Source: Chelydra serpentina (lineage: Eukaryota; Chordata; Testudines; Chelydridae). Taken from it: a stretch of DNA of 64,000 bases. How positions within the stretch are numbered: position 1 is the first letter of the stretch; each line of letters opens with the position of its first letter. Location: the NCBI GenBank assembly GCA_037349315.1, contig JBAIAC010000055.1, forward strand, positions 219,265 to 283,264, in the 5' to 3' direction. A model generated the notes under the pieces. It did no database searches and was not told the origin of the DNA. It was given only the letters and a program-made list of their open reading frames with translations. The translations under genes were made by a program, and so were the position numbers. Positions 49,901 to 58,518 of the stretch are shown here, one piece after another.

Positions 49901-52900
49901 CTCCATCGGTGCTCCCCAGCTCTGGGTGTCCCTGCCGGGCTCAGGTCGGTGGCGCGGGTCTCGGGGGCACGTCCCTGCCGCTCACCCCTCCGTGCCCCGC
50001 CCCACAGGCTCACGCGCTGGAGGCCGACATGGAGCTGGAGTTCCTGGAGACGGCCTGCGCCTGCAAGGCCGTGATCTGCTGCCGCGTCACCCCGCTGCAG
50101 AAGGCCCAGGTGGTGGAGCTGGTGAAGAAGTACAAGAAGGCCGTGACGCTGGCCATCGGGGACGGCGCCAACGACGTCAGCATGATCAAGAGTGAGCGTG
50201 GCGGGGGGGGTGTGTGCTGTCCCCCCACCGCAGGGCGTTGTCTGGGGCTGGGCACAAGCTGCTCTGAGTTCCCTGCTGACCCACACGTCTCTTCCCCCCC
50301 CCACAGCTGCCCACATCGGCGTGGGCATCAGCGGGCAGGAGGGCATCCAGGCCGTGCTGGCCTCCGACTATTCCTTCTCCCAGTTCAAGTTCCTGCAGCG
50401 CCTCCTGCTGGTGCACGGCCGCTGGTCCTACCTGCGCATGTGCAAGTTCCTCTGCTACTTCTTCTACAAGAACTTCGCCTTCACCATGGTCCATTTCTGG
50501 TTCGGGTTCTTCTGCGGCTTCTCGGCCCAGGTGCGGTGCCAGGCGGCTGGGCCCTGGGCAGCCCGGCTAATGCCGCCTGCGGCTGGGGGAGCGGGGTTAC
50601 CCGAGGCCCAGGTGCGGTGCCAGGTGGCTGGGCCCTGGGCAGCCCGGCTAATGCCGCCTGCCGCTGTGGGAGCGGGGCTACCCGAGGCTGCCGGGCTTCC
50701 CTTCACCCTGTGCCTGCTGGATTTGAACCCAGCCCGCCCCCCGTGGGCCTCAGATCAGGGCCCTGCTGTTCCGGGTGCTGCGAGGACCCAGGGAGGGAGG
50801 GGCCCTGCCCTGCCGAGTTCCCAGTGTGCAGGGTGATGATGGGAGGGGGCGGGGGGAGCGCCCAGCCTGCCGTGGGTCCGCAGCTGGCACTGAACCTGGG
50901 CGAAAGCACCGGCCTCTGCAGCGTGACTGGGGCCCCGGGCTGGGGTCCAGGGGAGCAGGCGGTGGGGCTGGGCTCTCGGGGGCTGCATCCTCCCTGCCTT
51001 GCTGGAAGAGGTTGGGGGATGCCCAGGCAGGGCAGGCTGGTGCCTTCGGACTGGCAGGCCCCAGGTGAGCTCCCATCTGGCCACCCTGCCCGGGGCTGGT
51101 TCATCGTGGGGGGCAGAGAGAACCAGGCTGGTCATTGGGTCCTTCAGCACATGGGGATGGCCAGGGGTGAAGCACGTCTGGCTGTGGGGTGGGGTACCGT
51201 GTGCCTGGCTGGGGGGAGCACAGAACTGGGGAGTGTCTTGCTGGGGAGAGCGAGTCGGGGGGGGGCGCGTGTGTCTCCAAGACAGGAATGCGAGTGGCTC
51301 GTCCGTTCCCGCGTGCAGTGGGGCAGGGGTGTTGCCCCCCGCCATGACCCCCCCTCTCTCGGCAGACGGTCTATGACCAGTACTTCATCACCCTGTACAA
51401 CATCGTCTACACCTCGCTGCCCGTGCTCGCCATGGGGGTGTTCGACCAGGTACGTCTCCCCCGATCCGTGGGGCTGGGGCAGGGGGCAGATCTGCTCCGG
51501 CAGGGGACGGCCGGGGGGCCCAGCCGGTCTCCTGTGCTCATGGAGCCCCCACCTTCCTGAGGGGCCGCAGGTGGGGAGACAGAGATTTCTGGGTGGGGGG
51601 CCGCTTGGCACGAGGCTGGCTCGGGGCTCCCCCATCTCTGGGGCCCTGGGCCCCGCCGGGTGGAGTCAGGGCGAGCTTCTCCCCCCTGCTGGGGCCCCTC
51701 CTCAGGGGCGAGGGGTGGGCTTGGTCCACGGCCTGCTCAGCCCTCCGCTCCCCTGCCGGGGGCTGCTCCCGGGCGGGGGGGGGGGGGCCCAGGCTCACCC
51801 CTGCCGTGCCCCCGCCCCGCAGGACGTGACGGAGCAGCGCAGCATGGAGTACCCCAAGCTCTATGAGCCCGGCCAGCTCAACCTGCTCTTCAACAAGCGG
51901 GAATTCTTCATCTGCATCGCCCAGGGCATCTACACCTCCGTCCTCCTCTTCTTCATCCCCTACGGCGTCTTCGCCGACGCCGCCCAGCTGGCCGACTACC
52001 AGTCCTTTGCCGTCACCGTGGCCACCTCCCTGGTCATCGTGGTCAGCGTCCAGGTGAGCGGCCCCCGTCCAGCCCCGGGGCCCGGCATTCAGCGCCGCGT
52101 CCTCTCGGGCCCCTTCCGGCCCCACGTTTCGGGGCCCGTTGGCCCGGGAAGGGGAGGAGCCTGGATCTAAACTGTTGAACAGCTGCTGTGCCCCACCCCA
52201 GAGGTGGCTGCATCTTGGCACTGGGCCGCGCGGCTGGCGCTCAGCCCTGAGAAGGGCGGTGGCCAATGCGATGCGAGTTGTGACGCTGGGGGACCGAGGG
52301 CACTGCCACGGGGAGCCTCTGTCTGCGCGGCTCCCTGAGCTCTCCCCTCTCCCCCCAGATTGGGCTGGACACGGGGTTCTGGACGGCCATCAACCACTTC
52401 TTCATCTGGGGCAGCCTGGCCGTGTACTTCGCCATCCTCTTCGCCATGCACAGCGACGGCCTCTTCCAGATGTTCCCCAACCAGTTCCGCTTCGTGGGTG
52501 AGTCGGCTGGGGCTGGGGGCCGCAGGCGGCGGGCAGCCGGGACCGACGTGTCCCCGAGGTCCCCGACGTGCCCCACGCTGCGGAGGAAGGTGACCCCCGC
52601 CCCCAAGGTGCCTGCTGATCTGACCTGGGGGGAAATTCACTCCTGACCCCACTGGGGGGCTCCCCAAGGCAGGCGAGGGCAGGTTTCGAGTGGGGCAGTG
52701 GCATGGTTGCTGGGGAGCCCCTTCCCCCTCCGGATCAGTGCCCTTTGCTGCTCCCCCAGCACCACGCCTGATTCCCTGGGGCAGGGGGAGACCCTGGGGG
52801 CTGCCTGGTTTCTCGGCTGCCTCCTGCAGCGGGAAATGGGGCAGCTGCACCCTGCTCCGGTGCCGCTCCCGCCTGCCCAGCTCTCAGGCCTCTCCCCGTC

Positions 52901-53737
52901 CTGCTGCCCAGGTAACGCCCAGAACACGCTGGCCCAGCCCACGGTCTGGCTCACCATCACCCTCACCACCGTGGTCTGCATCATGCCAGTGGTGGCCTTC
53001 CGATTCCTCAAGCTGGACCTGAAGCCCGAGCTCTCGGACACGGTGAGTGCGTGCGGCCGGGCCAGGGCCCCCCTCCCCGGGGATCGGACGTCCCTTGCCC
53101 CCAGCGCCCCCTCTGCCTCGCCATGGAGCATGGGGACCGGATCCATCTCCACGCGGCCAGGGTTGTGGGGGGAGTTGTCTGCCCTCAGTGAGCTCACGGC
53201 AGGGCGGGGGCCGGCTCCCCATCCCCCCCAGGTTACTGCCCCCCCCTCACTGGGACGTCTGCCCTGCTTTGGCCCCTGCCCCCGGCTGTGACCCTTGTTC
53301 TGGAGCTGCCTGGGGGGGGGGGGGGGGGAGGCTGGGGGGGTCTCGGGCAGGCCCCCATTCACCCTGGCTGGGCCTTTGCCCCTGCAGTCTCGCAAGAGGG
53401 CGGGTTGGGGGGTCTCTGGCTGGGCTCCTCACTCTCTTCCCCCCCCCCCCAGGTGCGCTACACCCAGCTGGTGCGGAAGAAGCAGCGGGCGCAGCACCGG
53501 TGCATGCGGCGGGTGGGGCGTGCCGGCTCGCGGCGCTCCGGCTACGCCTTCTCCCACCAGGAGGGCTTCGGCGAGCTCATCATGTCGGGCAAGAACATGC
53601 GGCTCAGCTCCCTGGCGCTCTCCAGCTTCGCCGCCCGCTCCAGCTCCAGCTGGATCGAGACCCTGCGCAAGAAGAAGGGCGGGGACAGCAACGCCAGCAG
53701 CCCCAGCGGGGGGGCCGACAAGCCGCTCAAGGGGTGA
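31924..53737 (+). CDS. ATP8B2: ATP8B2, P4-ATPase phospholipid flippase (27 coding exons)
   Basis: Class I type 8B member 2 moves phosphatidylcholine-type lipids from the outer to the inner leaflet of the plasma membrane, with a CDC50/TMEM30 partner. Coding exons: 31924-31954, 32592-32650, 33817-33930, 34140-34238, 34449-34510, 34790-34862, 35095-35165, 35874-35953, 37621-37779, 38002-38090, 40174-40370, 43512-43720, 44766-44809, 45019-45184, 45502-45690, 47502-47617, 48073-48237, 48333-48444, 48684-48789, 48918-49074, 50008-50191, 50307-50530, 51366-51449, 51823-52053, 52359-52497, 52912-53042, 53453-53737. They total 3576 nt, 1191 residues, with every phase consistent. The start [18 protein letters not shown] matches the shorter human N-terminal isoform (MAVCAKKRPPEEERRARA). 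Introns are unusually rich in minisatellites and LTRs. Confidence 0.97.
33817..40370 (+). CDS. ATP8B2: ATP8B2 exons 3-11: M1-M4 and actuator domain
   Basis: Exons 3-4 encode the first membrane pair ([20 protein letters not shown], then [20 protein letters not shown]). Exons 5-9 carry the actuator domain: [39 protein letters not shown], and [13 protein letters not shown] with the DGET dephosphorylation motif split between exons 7 and 8. Exons 10-11 give [20 protein letters not shown] and M3-M4, ending PISLYVR. PISL replaces the PEGL of ion pumps and marks P4 flippases. Exon 11 lies right after a 1.4-kb minisatellite whose last unit ends within 50 bases of its acceptor. Confidence 0.95.
36140..36485. 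repeat. Minisatellite in ATP8B2 intron 8
   Basis: Alternating half-units: ggtgctgggctccgggctcc and ctgcccttccccacgcaggc, with 'gggtgccctgcccttccccacaca' variants, five or more double units. Each unit contains a 'ccccacgcag' or 'ccccacacag' segment resembling a 3' splice acceptor. Confidence 0.85.
37040..37325. repeat. CA-rich short tandem array in ATP8B2 intron 8
   Basis: Degenerate 10-14 base steps of 'cacacctcgcacacacacc' and 'cttgcacgcacac'. Alternating purine-pyrimidine tracts such as this can adopt Z-DNA. Confidence 0.85.
38105..38475. repeat. About 29-base minisatellite in ATP8B2 intron 10
   Basis: Units 'ggtaggagacgccccgtgcg' plus 'tgcccggcg', mixed with a shorter 19-base form 'gacgccccggcgggtagga'. 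It starts about 15 bases after the exon 10 donor at 38090. Confidence 0.9.
38720..40120. repeat. 51-base minisatellite, about 27 copies, in ATP8B2 intron 10
   Basis: Unit of 51 bases: ggccccgatcccgggctggg, ggaggtggccccatcccccg, ggtttctggcc. Sub-variants alternate gctggaggacgtggcccc with gctgggggaggtggcccc. Because 51 is a multiple of three, long open frames run through it on both strands (38721-40760 on +, 38500-40236 on -). These are artefacts of the array: the + frame continues into exon 11 out of phase with ATP8B2. Confidence 0.95.
40667..41195 (-). mobile_element. Solo LTR (family A, copy 2), antisense, 5-base TSD
   Basis: It begins TGTCACGGAGTGTTGGGGAG and ends CACGTCGTCACA. AGGGG flanks both sides (40662-40666 and 41196-41200). 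A minus-strand poly(A) signal is seen as TTTATT at 40753-40758. It is clearly related to the LTRs at 30005, 41703 and 61837, and lies in ATP8B2 intron 11. Confidence 0.88.
41200..41465. repeat. Minisatellite with 'gggtacctggctgtgtgtg' unit
   Basis: G- and TG-rich repeats (gagtgggtacctggctgtgt, gtgtggggggatgtgccggg, gagcaggtgctgggctgtg), lying between LTR copies 2 and 3. The same unit reappears just after copy 3 at 42147-42250. Confidence 0.8.
41703..42145 (-). mobile_element. Truncated LTR (family A, copy 3), antisense
   Basis: Related along its length to copy 2 from 'ctgactctcagccagccggg' onward, ending 'cttcatcaca'. It lacks the TGTCACGGAG end and has no target-site duplication. Its right flank (gcgggtacctggctgtgt) is like the right flank of copy 2 (gggggtacctggctgtgt), pointing to local duplication of LTR plus flank. 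TTTATT lies at 41732-41737. Confidence 0.85.
42745..43345. repeat. About 75-base tandem array derived from a tRNA-SINE head
   Basis: Seven to eight units of ggttagagcagggggggcc, gggagccaggactcctgg, gttctctccccagctctggg, aggggagtggg. The 'gtggttagagcag' and 'gggttctctcccc' blocks correspond to the A- and B-box regions of the MIR-like tRNA SINEs of reptiles. It ends about 170 bases before ATP8B2 exon 12. Confidence 0.85.
43512..50191 (+). CDS. ATP8B2: ATP8B2 exons 12-21: phosphorylation and nucleotide-binding domains
   Basis: Exon 12 has [11 protein letters not shown]; the phosphorylated Asp is about residue 392 (codon at 43651). The nucleotide-binding domain follows: [70 protein letters not shown]. 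Exons 18-19 join at the TGDKQ/ETAVNIG motif. Exon 21 ends the P domain with [16 protein letters not shown], the hinge Mg-binding GDGxND. All catalytic residues expected of an active P-type ATPase are present. The exon 12 donor (TACG then GTCAGC) is weaker than its neighbours, and the intron after it is a G-rich array. Confidence 0.95.
43735..44345. repeat. G-rich minisatellite in ATP8B2 intron 12
   Basis: Short units of 'gctggggggccgggggccag' and 'agcagctggggagctggggg', starting about 15 bases after the exon 12 donor. Long G runs suggest quadruplex potential in the transcript. Confidence 0.9.
45190..45470. repeat. About 40-base minisatellite in ATP8B2 intron 14
   Basis: Units of 'ctcggcccatctccccgggg', 'ggcgcagggggtgcaggggg'. 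They fill nearly all of the 317-base intron between 45184 and 45502. Confidence 0.85.
46129..47388 (-). mobile_element. LTR (family B, copy 1), antisense, with a nested element
   Basis: It starts TGTAACGATGCTGG and ends GGTTGTAACA on the + strand, so on the minus strand it runs TGTTACAACC... to ...CATCGTTACA. Minus-strand poly(A) signal: TTTATT at 46503-46508. A related copy is at 49286-49866. No flanking duplication was found (tcagg against atgat), so borders or insertion mode are uncertain. It lies in ATP8B2 intron 15 and is interrupted by the palindromic element at 46862-47077. Confidence 0.7.
46862..47077. mobile_element. Palindromic interspersed element nested in the family B LTR
   Basis: It begins agtatcagaggggtagccgtg. 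Two near-perfect inverted arms (46898-46988 and about 46993-47078, core 'ttagtctataaggtgccacagg' on the right arm) are separated by only a few bases. Tgcatactttg precedes it (46851-46861) and tgcgtactttg follows (47078-47088), an 11-base duplication with one mismatch. The gtagccgtgttagtctg sequence is a common turtle repeat as I recall; I cannot name the family. Transcripts could fold into a roughly 85-bp hairpin. Confidence 0.8.
47625..47935. repeat. Tandem duplication (about 90-110 bases, three copies) in ATP8B2 intron 16
   Basis: Copies of 'gtcccgggcgctggctgccg' begin near 47629, 47717 and 47826. Each continues 'ccctctgggggc' and 'gatcacagggcagcc' followed by 'gtgaattgacc' or a variant. 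Confidence 0.85.
49286..49866 (-). mobile_element. LTR (family B, copy 2), antisense, truncated
   Basis: It follows copy 1 (46129-46706) closely, from TGTAACGATGCTGGTTCTG to 'cgtttgtagcagagtc', then stops. It lies between two 71-base direct repeats of the intron (49215-49285 and 49875-49945). TTTATT occurs at about 49666-49671. It lies in ATP8B2 intron 20. Confidence 0.75.
50307..53737 (+). CDS. ATP8B2: ATP8B2 exons 22-27: M5-M10 and C-terminal tail
   Basis: Exon 22 reads [20 protein letters not shown] and [19 protein letters not shown] (M5). Exons 23-26 contain M6-M10: [80 protein letters not shown]. The linker reads [13 protein letters not shown], four residues shorter than the human protein as I recall it. 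The tail is basic and Ser-rich ([20 protein letters not shown], then [16 protein letters not shown]) and ends DKPLKG. The donor of exon 22 is duplicated 81 bases downstream. Confidence 0.95.
50524..50692. repeat. 81-base tandem duplication that includes a 5' splice site
   Basis: Two copies of 'gcccaggtgcggtgccagg', 'ctgggccctgggcagcccgg', 'ctaatgccgcctg'. The first spans the exon 22 donor (50530/50531). The second recreates the same donor at 50611/50612. Confidence 0.9.
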
Positions 53738-56160
53738 GGCTGGGGGGCTCTGATTCTCACCCCCGCCAGGGGCTGGGCTGCCCGTCGGCGCCCCCGGCTC
53801 TTCCCGTGCTGCTCGCTGGGGAGACCCCAACCCGTGGCAAGGGGTCGGGGCACCCCGGGAGGCTCTCCAGGTGCTGAGGTTCGGAGGCAGAGTCTGGACC
53901 ACAACCAACCGTGTAACCAAAAACCCCCCCGTCCAGACGGACAAGCAGCCCCGGCGCGGCCCCCCCCGTCCGGAGCCCGGGCGCAGGGAGCGCCACCCAC
54001 CCGGCGTGTACGGCTACCTGGGTCACACACGAATGTAACATGCTGGAGACACGGGGAGGGGGCCGGGCCTGGCAGGGGGCAGCTGGGCCCGGCAGCGTGT
54101 GCCCCCCCCCCCCCCGCCCTGCCACATGTGTCTTTTTTATATCTATAAAATGAGAAAAGCAGCAGCAAACGGAGCCCCCCCGTTTACAAAGTGACTCTCT
54201 CTGTCCCGGCTGGCAGTGGCTGTTCCTTGGGAGGGGCACAGACCCGCTGTCCCCCTGCAGGCAGCATCTGTCCCAGGGCTGCGTGGGCGCCCCCGCTACA
54301 CCGTCCCGGGAGGGCGAGGACAGCGGTGCTGCCCCTCCCCCACAGGGGGTGTGGACTTGGCCTTCTCCTGCAGCAGGGCAGGGGTGGAGTGGGGGGAGCC
54401 TGGGTTGAGGGAGGGATGCCCTGGCCTCTCCAGGGCAGGGCAGGTGCTGGAGCAAGGCTGGGCCCTCTCCTCTGCCCCGGCTGGTCTCTGCACACGGTGA
54501 GACCCTACGTGGCTGGGTGGAGACCCGACCCCCCACCCCCGGGTGCTGCACCCTGGGCTGGAGGGCTGTGGCACCTGGAGCCGGGGAGCAAACTGGGCCC
54601 TAGGGAGCTGTTACAGACTAGAGCCAAACTCTGGTGGGCAGGCCAAGGAAACGCCCAGCGTCTGACCCGAGCCGGGCTGTGGGGGTTCCTGGCTGCAAGG
54701 TGCTCCCAGCTTGGGGGGGCGGGCAGCCATGGGGCTCTAGGCTGCTAGTTTCCCCCCCCAGCTGATGGATCTTGGCTCTGGCCTCGTGCGACCTCTGCCC
54801 AGGTCCTGATGGGTTGAAAGGGGAACCAGCCCCGCCCCCCCCCCCAACTCCTTTCTTTGCGTGCGGGAGGCTTAGGCAAGCGGCTGGGTCCTGGGGTCAG
54901 CCTTGTTGACGGGCTGATTGTGATTCATTCCCCGCACCAGGGAGCCTTTCACAATCGCCTGGGTGTTCTGGGCCGTTTCCCTTCCCCTCTGTGCTGGGAA
55001 CAGGCAGGGTCCGGGGGGGGGGGGGGGCGGGAGTCTCCTGAGCCACCTTCCTTGGGGCTCCCCAGGCCATCCCCTGCCCGTCCATGCTCCCCCCTTCTCT
55101 TGCACACGTATTCGTCACTCACCTCCGCACGCTTCTCACGTCCTTTGCACGGCCCCCCCCACCGGTACCGCCCCCGGCTCGCTGCTGTCAGGGCCCCCAG
55201 CGGCTCTGGGTCCCGATAGCCTGGGGGGTCCCCTCGGAGGTTGAGTTGCTGGAGGCTGCAGAATGAAGGAGCCCCTGGGCTGTGGGGCTCAGAAAGGGCC
55301 CAGATCAGCCCAGGTGCCAGCCCCAGCGAGGTGGGATCCAGCCGGAGGCAGAGGGGAACCCCTCCCCCCCCCACGCCTACAGCTCCTGGACACCCCCTGG
55401 GGGGGGGGCACAATGGGCCCAGACCATTCATACAGGGGATGCCTCCTGATCTACCCCTCCTCCCTCCCCTTGATCCGTGTCTGTCCAGGGTGCCAGATAA
55501 GATGGGTGGGGGAGGAGGATGGGCCCGGTGTTCACTCCCCCATCCCATTCTGCCTTTGAATGGGAGGGGCCTTGCAAGCCAGGTGGGGGGGTGTCACAGT
55601 ATCAGCCAGTCTCCCCCCACCCCCAAGGGTTACAGCTCCTGGCCGCTGGGGGTGACTCCAAAGCTCGACCCACCTGACGAAGGGACAGCGTGCTTAGAGT
55701 GGGGGAGGGGGGTCTGGGAGCCAGGACTCCTGGGTTCTATTCCCAGCGGTGCCACTGACACCCTGTCACTGGCTCCGTGCCTCAGTTTCCCCCCGTGAAG
55801 TGCTGGAGTCCCTGGGGGGGCTGGGTTCTTGCAGGTCAAATTCGGGCATTGCTGTGGTTGTGTTCAGCCCTTCTGGGAAGGGGCGAGGGCTGGAGGGGCC
55901 TGTCTGGGGGAGGGGCGCGGCCCCCGGAGTCTGGCTTTTATACCAAAGAGGAACTGTGTGTTTGGAAGCGGGCTGGGCGCGCGTGTGCGAGAGGATCTAT
56001 TTTTGGTTCTTTCTGTTTGTTGGGTGGGGGGAGGCGGCGTTGGGCCAGGCCGAGGAGCAGTCGTATAATTTATTACACGTTTCTAGACTCGCAGAATTGT
56101 ATCATTTTATGGGTACACAGAGAGAAAAAAAAATCGCCTTTTATAAAAACGTCTTTCTGA
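53738..56160 (+). other. ATP8B2: ATP8B2 3' untranslated region (approximate)
   Basis: About 2.4 kb after the stop, similar to the long 3' UTR of mammalian ATP8B2. AT-rich islands at 54127-54165 (ttttttatatctataaaatg) and 56060-56160 (tataatttattacacg, cattttatgggtacacag) stand out from GC-rich surroundings and may be the conserved parts. No canonical AATAAA was found at the end. A MIR-like piece is visible near 55715-55800 (ccaggactcctgggttctat, cgtgcctcagtttcccc). Confidence 0.55.
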
Positions 56161-56164
56161 GGTC

Positions 56165-58482
56165 GTCTCACGTCGCCTCTGTTTTCTGGCTGGGAAAGGG
56201 GAGGGGGCCGAGGGGCTTGCCTGGGTCTTCCCCTGACTCCTCCAGCCCTGCCTCTGCCACGGCCCTGGGTGCTCTGCAGACAACGGGACCAGACTGCGCA
56301 CAAGCCTCGTCTGTTGTGTCGCGCTGTCCCCCGCACACGCACGCCGGGCTCCCCTGTGCCAACTGCCTGCTGGCCGCTGGGAAGCCGAATTCTGTGGTAT
56401 GTGTGTGTGTGTGTGTCGCTCGCACACACACACACACACACGGGGCCCTGAGTGAGGGCATGGGCCAGTTCACACCTTGTGGAGCTGTTGTTTCAGGCTC
56501 TCTGTAAACTCAGGCAGGCATCAGTTCCGCGTGTATTGTCGCGGGTGTCGTGGCAGCTGCGCGGCCTAGAAACGTCTTGGTGTTTGTAACGTGATGCTGG
56601 GGTCTGCGTCTGGGGAGTCCAAGGGCCCAGTTCGGCCTCCGTCCCTGCCCAGCATTAGCCCAGCTCAGGATCGTCCTCTCTGTTCTGCAGCCAGGACCTG
56701 AGCCGGAGAGCGTGACGCCCCAGAGCCGGGTGTGGCACCCGGATACCCACGGGACTCAGCCTGGGGCATTTACCCAGCAGCTCCCTTGTGGGGCAGGCTC
56801 TGGCTTTTAACTCGGTGTTACTGGGGGCACCTGTTAGCTCAGTTCTAGCCCCCAAACGTCAGGGTTCAAGAGCAAAAGTTCCCCCAAACCTGAGCCCTTC
56901 ACTGCCCGGGAGAATCCCCCGTCCGCCTGCTCAGAGCTGCCCGGTCCGAGCCCCAATGGGCCTTTCAGGTCAGCTTGGTGCCCCCTTCCCTAGAGACGCC
57001 AGCTAGCCCCCCCGGCGCTGAGAGCCGCGTAACTGTGGCTTTGCACCCCCGACTGGGCATCGCGTCGGGGTCGGGGCTTCACGCTCTTTATTTTAAATTC
57101 CCAATTCTTCCCGCTTTGCGGGTGACAGCGAAACGGTGCCGCCTCGGACAGGCGGAGAGCCCCCCCCCCCCCCCCCCCCGCTTCAGCAGGGCAAGTTCCC
57201 ATGACCACTGTTTACTCTGAACTGGCCCAAGGGACTGGGCCTAGCTTGCAAACGCCCCTGGGGCCCAGTGCTGTGCTGGTGTAACGCCCTCACGCTGCAG
57301 CCTGGCTGCGTTACACCAGCTCAGGAGTCGGCCCATGAGCTCGAGGGACACCCCCGTGTTCTGGGAGGGTTTTTTATTTCCTCCCCCGGAAGCAGCAGCC
57401 GGGCTGGCCAGGATAGGCCCCAGGGCTCTCAGGTGGCTGGTTCTTGCGCACATGCTCAGGATCTCACTGAGGGCCACGGGTGGGGGTGGGCAGGAATTGC
57501 CCCCCAGGTCACTGGCAGGATTATCGGGGTGTCTCACTTCATCTCCATGCCACTGTGGGGCTCGGGGCCCCCGCTCTCTGGCACATGCTAGGCTAGGCCA
57601 GATCCTGTGATACCTGGTCACGGCGGGTGGGTGGGTTTAGTGTGGGGCGGGGGGCCCGGGACATACAGCTGCTGTGGGGGCCTCTTCTGGCCCTAAACTC
57701 TCTGGCTCTGTCCTGTAACACTCCACCCCGCCCCCAGCCCGTGGTGTCCCCCATCGACTGGAAATGAGTGACCCCCGGGTGAGTGGGGCAGGGACCCCAC
57801 CCCAGTCAGGAGGGGGTTAACAGGCCCCAGCTGGGGCATGTTGGGGTGGGAGGGGGGCTCACCTTGAACTGGGGGCAGGCCAGGCCTCCGCCTGCGTTAC
57901 CGTCCCCTGGCGCGGTCACTGATTAACGAGGCGGGTACACAAACAGCCGCCCCCCCCAGCCCTGACCGTACCCACAGCGGGGGCGTAAGCTGGGTCCCCC
58001 CAGCGCCTACTAGCCCACCCCCCTCATTCAGAGCAACCAGTGCGGTACTGGGGGCAGGGGGGGGCAGGGTGCCAAGGCACAGAGAGGCAGGGGCCCCACC
58101 CCCTCACAGCTCCCCCTTTCTGGGGGCAAACTCTTTAGATCAGGCCCTAGGAGAGGGGGCTGCCTGTTACCCCCCCCCCCCCCCATAGAACCCAGGAGTC
58201 CCGGCTCCCTCCCCCCTCCCCAAGTCCCGGGTAGAACCCAGGAGTCCCGGCTCCCTCCCCTTGACACCACGTCAGCCTGCGCCTGGGGGTGGGAGTCGCG
58301 GGGGGGGGGTGTCTCTGCAGGTGCCCCCCCCAGCCACCCACGCGCTCCGCCCCCCCCCCCCCCAGTTCCTCAAATGTTTTTCCGCTGCCAGACGCGCCCC
58401 CCGCCCGCCACGTGCCGGGGGAAGCCCCGGCCGGGGGCGGTGCCGGAGCGCACTGGCTGGCCGGGCCCGAGGCAGCGGCCCG
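56165..58482. other. ATP8B2-IL6R intergenic region
   Basis: It holds an inverted dinucleotide tract at 56399-56440 ((TG)n then (CA)n around cgctcg), a C homopolymer near 57160-57180, and a 13-base perfect inverted repeat (57275-57287 against 57308-57320). No coding exon was recognised. Confidence 0.5.
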
Positions 58483-58518
58483 GGATGTGTCCGCCCGCAG
58501 CCCCCGGGGCGCACGAGC

